64,000 bases of DNA from NCBI GenBank assembly GCA_025504975.1, contig JANUWI010000011.1, positions 310,001 to 374,000 on the forward strand, written 5' to 3'. Numbering within the stretch: position 1 is the stretch's first letter; every line of letters starts with the position of its first letter. The DNA is from Plenodomus lindquistii (Eukaryota > Ascomycota > Dothideomycetes > Pleosporales > Leptosphaeriaceae). Under the pieces are notes generated by a model. The model saw only the letters and a program-made list of their open reading frames with translations. It was not told the DNA's origin and did not search any database. Below, piece after piece: positions 11,588-23,204 of the stretch. The position numbers were made by a program, and so were the translations under genes.

Positions 11588-11942
11588 AGGAGATACAGAT
11601 GATTTTGGGTCGAATCAGCACGTGCTGAAGTACTATGACAACGGGGGATATCTTGCACATATGTAATCTGTGGATTCCGTTGTCAGAGCTCCACTGTTTC
11701 CAAGTGATAAGTACGCTTTCTCACTGCTTCAAAGTTCAGTGCCATGATTGGACGAGGTTACATGCGGCACACCTCGCACCCCACGCTCGGTGATAGGCCG
11801 GCACCGGTCCACTTGGTTTGTAATGTGCGGAGAATAAAGGCGGGCACATCCGCAGCGCCATTGCGAAATGCACTCGTTAGTGAATCACGAGTTGTTCCGA
11901 ACCTCGATACCAGCTTCAAGAACTCTACTAGTCCGACTCACA
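11588..11942. other. Intergenic, 355 bp
   Basis: Promoter of the NmrA-like gene. Nothing else seen. Confidence 0.5.
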
Positions 11943-12949
11943 ATGGTCAAAGTCGCGGTTGCTGGCGGTACAGGAAGTACGTTTACGTCTCGCACCGACT
12001 CATTTGTAGAAGATGCTAAAGGATTACCATAGACGTTGCTACCAACCTTCTCAAAGCGTCTGTCGCCTCCGGAAAACATGAAATCACTATCTTCACTCGT
12101 TCAATACCCAAGACAACCCTGCCAGGCGTTTCGTATCAGCAGGTCGACTACCACGACCTGGTCAGCCTGACCTCCGCACTACGGGGATTCGAGACCTGTC
12201 TCTCGTTCTTGGTCGTCAATCTGGATCCCGACTGCACGGTTCAAAAGAACCTCATACACGCGTGTATAAATGCAGGAGTCCGGCGCTTCGCTCCTTCAGA
12301 ATGGGGCATCAAGAACAAATCTGGTGTGCATATGTACGAGAACAAAGACACCATCGCTAGCTACCTTGCTGAACTGAAGGAGTCGGGGAAGCTTGGTGGG
12401 CTCGAGTACTGTCTTTTCCAGCCGAGCATCTTCATGGACTACTTTGCACATCCCTATCCGTTGACACCAGAACTCATCACCTGGCCATTTTTCATTGACT
12501 TTGAGAATAGGCGAGCGATGGTGTTGGATCACGGAGAGCATCCTCTGGTCTTGACAGCCATCTCTGATGACTCGAAGATGCTGGCCCTTGCACTTGATGA
12601 CTCGCGACCTTGGCCTGAGGTTGGTGGCATCCGCGGCTGCAGCACTACCATCAACGAACTCATTGCGATCGGCAAGGATGTCCGTGGTGGAAAGTGGAGC
12701 ATTGAGCATGTCACAAGTGATGATATAGCAAAGGGCGAATTGAAGACCAGTTGGGTGCCGAGGTTCAATCACCCTGCCGTGCCAGAAGAGGAGAGAGAGG
12801 CGTTCTCTAAACCCTTTGTCATCTTGTTCCTTCAGGGACTCGCCAATGGCAGCTGGAACGTTAGCGGGGAGTGGAATCAGAGATTTCCCGAATTTGAGTT
12901 CTGGAACGTGCATGAGTACTTGGGAAAGGCTTGGAAGGACAAGCCATAA
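11943..12949 (+). CDS. NmrA-like / isoflavone-reductase-like NAD(P)-binding protein
   Basis: Exons 11943-11976 and 12033-12949 give 316 residues (intron 56 nt, GTACGT to TAG). The join creates VAVAGGTGNVATNLL, the glycine-rich Rossmann loop of the atypical short-chain reductase / NmrA family. Also seen: TIFTRS after beta-2, FLVVNLDP, and the VRRFAPSEWG segment typical of fungal isoflavone-reductase-like members. The family includes enzymes acting on phenolic compounds and NmrA-type redox sensors without catalysis. A Lys-containing active-site segment (SEWGIKNK) favours a reductase, but substrate is unknown. No signal peptide, so cytosolic. It stands alone, convergent with the GH5 gene. Confidence 0.85.
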
Positions 12950-12957
12950 GGCCAGAC

Positions 12958-13026
12958 TACGAAGGAGCTCGTATTTACTGAGTCACCAAGGTCAGAAGAA
13001 GTACTGCTCGTTGTAGCTCCTTCGTA
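12958..13026. repeat. 12-bp inverted repeat between two convergent genes
   Basis: TACGAAGGAGCT at 12958-12969 is matched by its exact reverse complement at 13015-13026 with a 45-bp spacer. It lies just past the NmrA-like stop codon and could form a 3'-end hairpin. Confidence 0.6.
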
Positions 13027-13154
13027 AGCGAGCCCAACGTGATTGCTTCAAAATTGTGACCAACACAGTATCTACAGAGCGAGAGAGTATATACAATGGG
13101 AAATTGGCTCCTCAAAAGATTTCATCCACCACCACTCTCCTGTCTAACAAAATT

Positions 13155-14236
13155 TCAGACAAAGTAGCTCTTGATCTGAGGCAGAACACTCTTCCACGCA
13201 ATTCCACCAGCTGGCTCCATATTAAAAATATAATCACCCCACCAAGGACCGGCAGCCCACCACATAGCGCCCCACCATACATCGCCGTTCTGTTGGAGGT
13301 ACTTCAGGCCGTCTTTCAGTGCACTAATACACTGGGCATTGTTCCCTCCTGCGAACTCGCCAATGACACCTTGTTTCTTGTTGTCCTTGAGCCACTTGGT
13401 TGCAGCTTGAAGACGCTCTTTGAAGATTGTAGCACTGACGCAATTGGCGGATGTGCCAGAGCCATCAGTGTCGAGATACTGATGCATTTGGTAGATGAGT
13501 TTGTTCTCTGGGTCCTTGAGGTTAACAAGAGACGCCCCGTTGCCCGATGATACCCAGGTCCATGCACCGGACCATGAGTTACCCTCAGGAGTGATGTACT
13601 GCTTCTTGGCACCAGCAGCGCGGACGCCATCGATTGCGGCTTGGTTGAGATCGAAAACGAGTTGCTGGTCCATATCGTGGTACTCGTTGTTTGTGTCAAA
13701 GATGACAAGCTCGTTGTCTTTGTATTGTGCTGCAACGTGCTGCCACCAGGTCTTGAAGGCAGCAGTGTCCGTGATGATGTTTCCGAGGAAGCGGCCATAG
13801 TTGTGGGGCTGTACCATGGCATACTTGCCCTTGGAGGTAATGTAGTTGATTTGCTGGGTCAGATTGCCTAGGTAACCGGGATCGAAAGCACCAGTGAGGG
13901 TGTTGGGGGTCAGACGTTCCATTACTGAGAATGAAGTAAGCATCTCTCCGACTTGATCCTGTGTAAAGGCGTGGACAGTGGCTGGGCACATCATGGAGAG
14001 CACTCACAAAAGTTCAATCGAAACACATTAAACTTCTGGTCCACAAACTGATCGATCGCTTTGAAATCATACCATGTGTACTCCTTCCCAAGCACACCCG
14101 TAAAGTTCTTCTCGCCGAATTCAGCACCAGACAAATTAATCCCGAACCATTTCAATTTGCTTGCGCGTTTCTCAGATGGTGCTGCAAAGGCAGTGCTGGC
14201 CAAGGCCGCCGCTGCGAAAAGATTGCTGAAGAGCAT
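13155..14236 (-). CDS. Secreted GH5 endo-beta-1,4-glucanase
   Basis: Exons 14008-14236 and 13155-13924 (intron 83 nt, GTGAGT to CAG) give 332 residues. Residues 1-18 are a signal peptide followed by a KR site (SEKRAS), which suggests kexin trimming. The join restores FRLNFLMERLTP, a GH5 signature. Catalytic residues seen: acid/base Glu in FDTNNEYHDMD and nucleophile Glu in GVIGEFAGG. The W-rich YWWGAMWWAAGPWWGDY-type end lines the active site. There is no CBM1 or linker, so this is a bare catalytic domain of subfamily-5 type. It cleaves internal bonds in cellulose or other beta-glucans during plant-material breakdown. Confidence 0.9.
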
Positions 14237-15271
14237 GTCAAGCGTTGCCCGTGAAAGCTTGGAAGTCTTGATTGTTTGAAAGATAATAAGGCTGTCTGGT
14301 CACCATTCCCCTGCGCAGCTTCCATATTTATACGAAATGCGTAGGTTCGTCACGGGCCTAGTACCGAACGGATCATTTGTCTCCGTCTCTAGACAGGCAA
14401 GGAGTAGGCGGACACTTTCGAGTCATCTGGAATTATCAGAAGAGCCTGCCGTATGGTGGCGTGAATCTGTGCAATAGAGGTCGCGGTACCAGATAAATTG
14501 CTTCAACATATTATATTAAAGGAAGCTTAAATCGCCTTAAAGGTGGGTCATCATGTTTTGGCATTTGCGGGTAGACAGGGGTCTTCATCTGCCGGACTCA
14601 TGACGAAACAGCACAAAAGTGCCGCTTGAAACATTTTGGTCCGCAGGTGACATTCTGGAATCAGAGTCGGGACTACGAGAGGCTGGGCTCGTCACGATCT
14701 GAAGGCACGAAGAGCAAGGACTCAGCAGTATATTGCACATGTCGGATGCGCTTCTCTGCATGGTCGGCACATATTGCATGTCACTAATTCTCCTACAAAG
14801 CTTACTTGTAGTGTATTGGCTTTTAATTACCGCGTGACTTCACTCAAATTCAAGCCCGGACATAAGGGGATCGTTTTAATGTCTCGACTCCGTTCTCAAA
14901 CGGGCTAGGCACTAGAGTGCTAAGCTTCAGCCGTTGCCGGAACAAATGTGCTGCATGGCAGGGCTGAATGCATTTCGCCACAAAATTGGGCGGATGATCG
15001 GGGCGATAACACTGCACGTAACACACGAAACTATTGTTCTCATTAGGTACTGTGTATACGGGAGGCAATTTCCCATAGGCCACAACTTTAATAGTCGATA
15101 CCATCAATTACGCTCCGTTTCGCGCCACAAACGTGCATTTGTTGCACATTATATCTGCACGTGAGGACTGGCCGCGGTCGTCTGTAGCTGACCCTGGGGA
15201 TGCTGGCCTCTATTGAAAAAGTACAAATCGTTGGTCGTGTAAATTCATCTCACAGCAAGTGCCTCGTGCCA
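14237..15271. other. Intergenic, 1.0 kb, upstream of the GH5 gene
   Basis: AT-richer than the surroundings in places (14505-14530). Short unrelated open frames only. Promoter of the GH5 gene and 3' flank of the RING gene. Confidence 0.5.
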
Positions 15272-17852
15272 TTATCGTCTTACACTTCGTCGTCCAGCGC
15301 TTGATATTAGCTCCCTGGTCGGACTAAGAGAAACACCATCAATAGCGTTGCAAAAGGACTGGCGGCTGCTTCGAACTCCAGCGCGCTGTAGCGGCTCCCA
15401 CTGATATCGCGTGCGAACAGAAGAGCGGCTTGTAGCCATTGGCGGCCGGATTGGATACGGCCGTGTCGCACGAGAACGCGAAGTCGACCTGAAAGATGGA
15501 AGTGGTAATGCTGATCGAGTGGGCAAACGCTCAAAGTGGGAGTTACATGAGGTTGGATGAGAAAAGCCATGTGCACTATCGCTAATGAACGGCGAATGCG
15601 CTGCGTCTAGTCTGGTGATAAAGCCTTTAGAGTCAATACTGCGATTTGTGCTATGTCGTGGGGAAGGGTATGGTTCCACCAAGTCACGCGCACGTGGCTG
15701 CTGAATGACTTCGTTCCTAGCGTTGACAGGCGAATCAAAGAATGACAATCCATTGAGACTAGGCGGCTCACGCCAGTCTGTGCGAGCCATAGCCTTCTTG
15801 GGTTTTTGAGACTGAAAGGCGCCGGAAAGATTTGAACTGCCTTTGGGTTCAGCGAGTCCGGATATAGATGGAAGTGGCGCCTGGCGATGACGAGCTCTGA
15901 AGAACGGACTTACCACATTCTCTACTCCAGGATCTGGCTGCTGGTACCGCAAGGAAGCTGGCGAAACGGGATCATCTGGTAGTTCATAGTATTCTCTGAA
16001 GCCAGAAGCTTCGGACGTGTCAGCATGATCTCGGCCCTCGTGGCTTTGTGGCATCGGAGAAAATCTGTGCGGTGGCTGATGCAGGTATGTACGTCTAAGG
16101 TTCCAGAATTCCTTCTTTGTTTGTGCTCCAGGGGAGTGCCGGCTGGGTTGAATGTTCGAGTACCGGCTCAACATGTGAGCATTATGATGATTGCCTGTAT
16201 CACCTTCACGGGGATCCTTTAGTTTCAAATCGACCTCCTCATCCTGGGATAGACCATCCATGAGGCGGATATAGGAGGGTTCAGCTGGTAATCGTACAGG
16301 TTGGAGACCTGTCACCGGCTTCATGGCCTTCACAGGGGACGCATCTTGAATTATGAGGTCTGATCTGTTGTCTGCCATGCCGGTACTCAAAAGCACCGGC
16401 GTCTCACGCGATGGCGATGTCTCATGATGCGTGTCGATTGGCAACGCACCAGACATGTATGGTGTTGCATCACGACATACGTGGCGCAGTGCTCGGCGGT
16501 CGTTTCGACTACTTTGCCAATACTCTTGCTCGATTTGTGGCACATCACTAGTGATTTGGCTGACGTCTTCCCTGGATGACATGGCTCTAGGATGGGAGAG
16601 TTTTTTGCGAATTGTAGGGATAATCCTGCGCACAGACTGCATCCTCGAGATAGGCTTGGGTGGTGGCGGCATAGCTTCTCGACTCGTCGGGTGTAAGGCA
16701 TCCAAATCGCCCGAATGAGAGGACTCTTGGCGCTGTCGCTTCAAAGGTCTCTGGCCAGAGGGACTTGGAGGAGCTGTTGCTACTCTGCCTGACGTATGTG
16801 CAGACCTGCCAACGGTATGGCTGGAGGCAGTCTTTCGCGCCAGTCGACCGAGGTCGGCAGCATGATTTGCAGGGAGTGATTCATCACTATCGAATGCATC
16901 TGGGCTCAATCCTCGGAAGTTTGGTACAGGCTGCAAAGCCATTGCGAAGCCAAGTGATGCGAGTCGCTCTCTCATCTTCTCGTTTTGACTATTCAAGTTC
17001 AGCGTCATTGATGGCAGAACGTTGAACGAAGACTCACTCTAAGAGCAGAGGGACAAGTTTTAGGTAGTGCCGAATCGCAGCCTTGTTGGCTCTGAATGTC
17101 TCGAGATCACGCGGGTTCACATCCAGACCGCGGTAACGCTCAACCTCAGCCTGCAGGTGGTGATTCTCGCCTTGTAGACTCAGCACTTTATCATGCTGAT
17201 CTGATGCTAGATCCTGCAAGCGAGACAGACCATGCTCAGCCTCGGCCAGAGCGTTCTGCATCAGCTTGCGAGCCGCACGCGTATTTTGGCAATATCTTAT
17301 CAGGGCAATGTACTGAAACTGTCACGGGTCAGTGGTGAGGCGTCTCTATATTGGCCACGAAACATACGCGTAGAGCCTCCATCTCTTTCTCGCTGCCATC
17401 CAGCCGAATGGGTGGCGCCGTGAACCATGATGGTGGGATCTGGGGGTCATACTCGTCCTTGTTAAAGCCACGGACTGAGTAGAGCTCGCGTACTTCTCGG
17501 TCGCCTTTTTCCTTGGTACAGACTGGACAAGAGGCCTTCGGTCGCTGGCCTGCGGGATGAAATGGCGGTGCTGTAGCCACCAATGTCAGTGAGGTTCGAC
17601 AATCGCTCCATTGCCTCCGCACTCACCTCCACCTTCCAAATGACTGCTGCAGAACACATGGCAGCATGTAGCAAGGTACATTCTAGTCACTACTCTCTCC
17701 TTCGGATTGATGCCATCGGAGAGCCCCCGAACTGACTCGTTGTGGCCCTCGTAGACATCCGCAAAGGATGCACAGCATAACGAGCAGGCATAGATGAAGT
17801 TGAGAGGCGCAATGCCCTGCTCAGCAAGTGCCTTCGCCGTCCCCACGCTCAT
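15272..17852 (-). CDS. RING-finger coiled-coil protein, HEI10/Zip3-like
   Basis: Four exons: 17627-17852, 17368-17570, 17038-17318 and 15272-16988, with introns of 56, 49 and 49 nt, give 808 residues. The first exons encode a RING of the HEI10 kind: C23-x2-C26, then C63-x-H65-x2-C68-x2-H71, then C90-x2-C93 (CPVC). The second half of exon 3 is a coiled coil of about 70 residues (residues ~155-225). The remaining ~570 residues are disordered and rich in Ser, Pro and Arg. RING plus coiled coil plus long tail is the plan of the HEI10/Zip3 pro-crossover ligases that attach ubiquitin or SUMO on meiotic chromosomes. That assignment is inference from architecture, not a match I can prove. It could be another RING E3. 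Confidence 0.6.
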
Positions 17853-18269
17853 GGCGCCGATTCGGACGAACGGTAAGGAGCAGCGCAAGTATCGTCGTGA
17901 TTTGGAGTGAGGGGCAGCAGAGTCGTGGTGAGGGGAGCGGAAACGGAAGTCGCGAAAACAATGCCAAGCATCTAGAACGCGGCCTGCAACTACCACTCTG
18001 GCACAAGGACCGTCAAGAAGACGCGCGAGGAGCTTTTGCACCTGAAAATTCGTAACGTTTTCGATGGGGATATAGAGAGACATTGGAGGCAGCACGGACG
18101 TCTGGGAAAAGACATGGCGCTAACACGAGCACACTTGGAGACAGATGGATCACATAGGGGATCATGAGAAAGCGACATGGTGAGGGCGTTGTGTGGGCAT
18201 GGGCAATGGAAGAAGTTTATCATATGTACAGTATGCCGCCTTATTCGCGAGTTTGCTGCGGACCGCGCA
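17853..18269. other. Intergenic, 417 bp
   Basis: Promoter of the RING gene and 3' flank of the complex I gene. No other feature seen. Confidence 0.5.
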
Positions 18270-18983
18270 TTATGCAAACGTCCGGCAAGGATAACTAAGT
18301 TAGATCAGCATCGTGTTCAGGAAATGACATCATGATCAACTTACTCATTGCCATATGACTGATCACTGTCCAGCTCATACCTCTTGGACCCTGCCGGCCT
18401 GCTCTTGTGGAGGCCGCTGGGCAGTGGGGGCATACCGCCGGGCCCCAATACATCCCTCGCCAAGCCCGTGTTCTTCTCAAAAGCGACGGCCAGTCCCTTG
18501 GAGCCTTCCTCTTGCGCAGCAACAAGCTGCTTTGAGCCCGCCTCGCCGATCAAATCCTGCTTCGGCGCTGCTGCGCTTCCCACTTGCAGCAGGGCCACTG
18601 CGTCGGCCTGTGTGATGGTCGAGAGCTTGGGGTATCGTCGTCGCACATCGCGCTTCCAGTACGGGTTCTCGGCGATGTCACCGGCGGGAACCGTGATGGG
18701 GTCGTCGTAGGTGTTGGGGTCCAGGCCTCCTGGGGGCGGGTTGCGGAACTGCGGGTTCAAGGGAACACCCGTAGAGCGCTTGGGATCAAGCGCGAACAGC
18801 CTGTTGATGGCGGCATAGATGCCTGTAGGCTGAACGGTGTATTTCTGCGCAACGGCTGTTAGCCAGGGGCTCCCTCGCACACCAGCCATTGCACCGGAAG
18901 GGCCATGGTGATGTGAGCGGGCCAGAGACGACAAGAGGCGTGGAGCATACCGAGAAGGTGGTGGCGACCTTTTTGGAAGCCAT
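18270..18983 (-). CDS. NADH:ubiquinone oxidoreductase 21.3 kDa-type subunit (complex I)
   Basis: Exons 18951-18983, 18345-18844 and 18270-18294 give 185 residues, the expected size for a 21 kDa accessory subunit. It is part of mitochondrial complex I, in the inner membrane. Recognisable blocks: YTVQPTGIYAAINRLFALDP, STGVPLNPQFRNPPPG, ENPYWKRDVRRRYP and a C-terminal SKRYELDSDQSYGN. Intron 1 is 106 nt (GTATGC, GCTAAC branch, CAG). Intron 2 is 50 nt with a perfect GTAAGT donor, CTAAC branch and TAG. It overlaps an in-frame TAA, so the spliced form replaces a final Glu with DYPCRTFA from a 25-nt exon. A longer start at 19033 reads through intron 1 and was rejected. Confidence 0.82.
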
Positions 18984-19673
18984 ATTGGCAGACTCGTCGC
19001 AAGCTTCACGGAAAAAGAGCGGAGGGAGACCAATGGGCTGCGCGGGTCGTTTTACGCGCTTGTCCGCCTGCGACGTTTAGTGAGGTGAGGTTGGTGGAGG
19101 TGAGCTCGACGACTGCCAAGACGGCGGGAAGCGGCTTTCGTAATGGCGCCTTCTGATTCGCTGATTCGCTAGTTCCATTCTGCGTCACCTCCATTCTCCA
19201 TCCACACGATCGATTCAGCCATTGAGGCGAATGGATCGTATGGGTCATTATTGGGTGTAGTAGATGAAGAGATGCGTTGCTGTGCTGTGAAGTATATGCT
19301 GTCGCGTGCGTAGTGTACTAAATGTTTCCAATCCCAGTCCAGACGAAGCACCGCTTGTTCCCCCGTGTGTAACCTCTTTGTGGCTATGGACGCAAAGAGA
19401 GTTGAATACTCTTTCTAGAGTAGACGTCGAACAGGAATGCTGCCTGCATGCGTGTCCGACGAGACTGCAGCATTACTTGGGACGAGTCCTCTAACGCACC
19501 CCATAGCACGCAGCAGCCGGAAGCGTGGTGCGGCGCCTTACCGCAAGCAGGCCACTAGCGAAACAGGGGTCTTGCTCGATTGTCAGAAGCCGCTCAGCGG
19601 TCGAGCATGACATGTGCCACGCTTGCTCTTGCTCTTTCTCTTCCTCCGCCCACTCCGCCCCAGGAAGAATGCC
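18984..19673. other. Divergent intergenic region, 690 bp
   Basis: Shared promoter space of the complex I gene (minus) and the AVT gene (plus). Nothing else recognised. Confidence 0.5.
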
Positions 19674-21523
19674 ATGCCCCCGCCAGACCATGTCATGATG
19701 GGCGAGAACCAAAAGCTGCTCCACGGCCTGCCCGACGACTCCGACGTGGACTCGGACTCGCAGCCTGACGTCGCCTCTGGGCGCAAGGCAAGCCCGCGCC
19801 TGTCGCCATTGCCATCGCCATCGCCGGCGTCGTCGCGCACCGCATCCGCCTCGCCCACCCTGCCTGGCTCGCGGCCTGGGGGCCAGATCAAGCGGCAGTC
19901 GTCTTTTGCCCAGCCTCGCCCCGATGGCACGCCACGCACGCCCAACCGCGTGCGCTTCGAGGAGCCGCGGCGGTCCATGAACGGCACAGGCGGCGGCGGC
20001 GGCGGCGACTGGGTCGAGCTGGACGGCGACGACTACATGGACGGACACGAGGGCCGCGAGCGCGTGCAACGGCTACCGCTGCTCACGGGCATCGAGGCGC
20101 CGAGCGTCACGGTGGCAGAGCACGCCTTCCACCCCGAGGACCACCTGGAGAGCGCACGGCCTCGCAGTAGCATGCGCAGCGCTTTCATGAACATGGCCAA
20201 CAGCATCATGTGAGACGCGGGCCCCCCGACGCCGCCTGCGCCATGCTAACACGCAGCAGAGGCGCCGGCATCATCGGCCAGCCCTATGCATTTCGTAACG
20301 CCGGTCTCGTCACCGGCACCATCCTGCTCATTGGCCTCACCATCATTGTCGACTGGACCATTCGCCTGATTGTCATCAACTCCAAGCTGAGCGGCACCGA
20401 CTCGTTCCAAGCCACTGTGCAACACTGCTTTGGCAAGTCGGGCCTGGTGGCCATATCGCTGGCGCAATGGCTGTTGTACGTGCAATCCTGCAGTCCGGCC
20501 CTCGCCATGAGCTAACTCCACCCAGTGCCTTTGGGGGCATGGTCGCCTTCTGCGTCATCGTCGGCGACACCATACCAAAGGTCATGGACCACATGTTTCC
20601 CTCGCTAGCCGACACGCCATTCCTATGGCTTCTTTCCAACCGACGCGCCGTCATGGTCCTCCTCATCATGGGCGTCTCTTTCCCATTGTCGCTGTACCGC
20701 GACATTTCAAAGGCAAATGCGCCGCTATTCCACCGCAGACCTGTGTGCTAACGCAAAGCAGCTTGCAAAAGCCAGTGGCCTCGCTCTTGTCAGCATGATC
20801 ATCATCATCGTGACTGTCGTCACGCAGTCGTTCCGCGTACCTCCTGAGCTGAAAGGCCACCTCCGCGGGTCCATTGTTATTCACTCAGGCATCTTCGAGG
20901 CCATTGGGGTAATAGCGTTCGCCTTCGTCTGCCACCACAATAGTCTTCTTATCTACGGGTCCCTCCGCAAACCGACCATCGATCGGTTCTCTCGTGTGAC
21001 GCACTACAGTACTAGCATTTCGCTTGTCGCGTGTCTCGTGATGGCACTGTCGGGCTATTTGACTTTTGGCGACAAAACCATGGGCAACGTCTTGAGTAAT
21101 TTCCCCAACGATAACATCATGGTCAACATTGCGCGCCTCTTCTTCGGCCTTAACATGCTCACAACCCTACCCCTCGAGGCGTTTGTTTGCAGAGAAGTCA
21201 TGAACAACTACTGGTTTCCAGACGAGCCCTACCACCCTAATCGACACCTTATCTTCACCTCGACCCTGGTCATCTCAGCCCTGACACTCTCACTTCTCAC
21301 CTGCGATCTAGGCGTCGTATTCGAATTATTCGGCGCAACTTCAGCTTGCGCATTAGCCTTCATTCTTCCACCGCTATGTTACATCAAGCTGGCCAAGAAG
21401 AGCTCGCAAACATATGCAGCCATGGCAGTGGTCGCTTTTGGCTGCGCAGTCATGATTATCTCTATCATCAAGACCACTTCGAAATTGACCTTGGGCACAG
21501 ACGAACCAGTGCAGTGTAATTGA
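19674..21523 (+). CDS. AVT-type amino-acid transporter (AAAP/SLC38 family)
   Basis: Exons 19674-20209, 20260-20475, 20526-20712 and 20762-21523 give 566 residues. A disordered, Ser/Pro-rich, probably phosphorylated N-terminus of about 175 residues (with a six-Gly run from a GGC repeat) precedes about 11 membrane spans. The first span opens with SIIGAGIIGQPYAFRNAG, the signature of the family. WLFAFGGMVAF and LSLYRDISKLAKASGLAL are further conserved blocks, the latter two restored by splicing. It resembles yeast Avt2/Avt5-7 proteins, so a vacuolar or internal-membrane amino-acid/H+ exchanger is likely. Introns 1 and 2 are 50 nt GT-AG. Intron 3 is 49 nt and starts with GC, since no GT donor preserves the conserved block. 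Confidence 0.88.
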
Positions 21524-22250
21524 TATATGTATACTTATAGCGATGCATTGGGAGGCGTTTGGTCATGCATGGAAAGGTGCGCAATGGTGCATGCATTGGG
21601 ATGGGCTTCGTTGTACATTGAAACAATTCCTTTCGAAGACATTGTACGAGAATGAAGGCTCCATCTCCATCTATCACCATCTCATTTGGTCGATCCTTCA
21701 ATCAACTTCACGAATTGCAGTCGGTTGCAACGGCACCTGATCCACGATTATGTAGTCCAATTAAGCTCTTTAACGGGTAGTTACAGCAAGCTGGTACATC
21801 AAGGGTCCGGGACGCTATCCCCGCTACCCAGGCACTACCTGCACGCTAGCGTTATAAAACGCATTTGGAAATTCACTACACCACAGTTTTGTCAATTCAA
21901 CTAAGTCTCATCTGTGCAAATGAGCAATGACGGTGAGGCTGAGAGTATTGAGTTACAATATGCTGATCCCACCTTATTGGGGAGGCGTGACGTCATGCGT
22001 CATCCTGGCCGTTATAATCCTTGATTCCGACCCTGCGTATACCAAACTGTGGGCAAAGGATCAAGACAACACAATATTGGCGACGATGTCATCACTAGTA
22101 GATCTCTATATAAGCATGCAGCTCGATTTTCAGGTAGTAGAATTCATTTGACATCACTTTCATCCCCGCAAGTTGCTCCCAGCTTTTCCTACACCCCAAA
22201 CTCCAAGTCTCCCGCCATCCCCGAATCAACCCAGCACAAGGCCAGCCAAC
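21524..22250. other. Intergenic, 727 bp
   Basis: 3' flank of the transporter and promoter of the small coiled-coil gene. Nothing else recognised. Confidence 0.5.
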
Positions 22251-22694
22251 ATGCCAATCTTCGGATCCCGCCGTTCCCCCTCTCCACCTCCTGTCCAGAC
22301 CACTCCTGCACGAAAAGGCTCTCTCTTCTCTCGGCGCCGCTCCTCTTCTCCTCCTTCCTCCCGGCATGCCACCTCTACCCACCATACCACCACCTCGCAC
22401 CACACGACCACTCACTCCCCCAAACGTACTTCAGGCATGTTTTCTCGCTCTTCGGGCGATCCCAGCATCGCCGCTGCAAAGCAGAGCCTGATCAGCGCCG
22501 AGAATGCAGAGCGCGCAGCAGACGATGCGTTGTTGCGGGCGAAGAATGCGGTACGGGAGGCGAGGGAACATGTTCACAGGTTAGAGAGGGAGGCAGCAGA
22601 GGAGGCGAGGCTTGTAAAGATCAAGCAGGGCGAGGCCAAAGCTTTGGGGAAGAAGGGCAAGATGCTGGGTCGTAGGTTCCGACTTTCGTGGTGA
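22251..22694 (+). CDS. Small basic coiled-coil protein, unknown function
   Basis: Intron-free, 147 residues. The first half is Ser/Pro/Arg/His-rich (FGSRRSPSPPPVQ, SLFSRRRSSSPP, then a His/Thr run). The second half is one continuous Ala/Glu/Arg helix (residues ~75-135, AENAERAADDALLRAKNAV) likely to form a coiled coil, ending in a Lys-rich tail. I recall similar small proteins in related fungi but no function. No signal peptide or membrane segment. Confidence 0.68.
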   Translation: MPIFGSRRSPSPPPVQTTPARKGSLFSRRRSSSPPSSRHATSTHHTTTSHHTTTHSPKRTSGMFSRSSGDPSIAAAKQSLISAENAERAADDALLRAKNAVREAREHVHRLEREAAEEARLVKIKQGEAKALGKKGKMLGRRFRLSW

Positions 22695-23204
22695 CAAGTG
22701 TGCAAGAGCTAACTAATATGGGTATAGGTCATGATCATGTTTGATTAAGAGGTTAACTACTGGGAACTATGACTGATATGGTATGCATCGAGTCCATGTG
22801 TCTGGGGCTTGACAATGGTTATGATGGAGGCCTCGGGTTTGACGAATCGCATTTCCCCACTATGATGGCAAACGAAGTATACTTCGCTTGTCTCGAAGCT
22901 CATGATCTTGCCAACAGGGTGACGTTCACATCATCGAATTGCTAGATGGTAGCGCGACGTCTGATTCGGCAAATGTGGTCCATTTCACGACGCGGAGTTG
23001 AGAATTTGATAAACCACAGTAGTAGAACAGATTCAAGAGAGCTATTATGATAATATTTCTATTCTAAACTCAAGTAAGATGAGAATTTCCGACCCTTGTT
23101 TGTGGTATACATATGAATATTCACCTGTGGCCGATTCCGTGATGTGCGCGTCCTGCATTCACAAGAGTTGAGATGGTCCTTGACGCCAATGGGGAGTAAG
23201 AGAA
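22695..23204. other. Convergent intergenic region, 510 bp
   Basis: AT-rich 3' flanks of two convergent genes. No feature seen. Confidence 0.5.
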
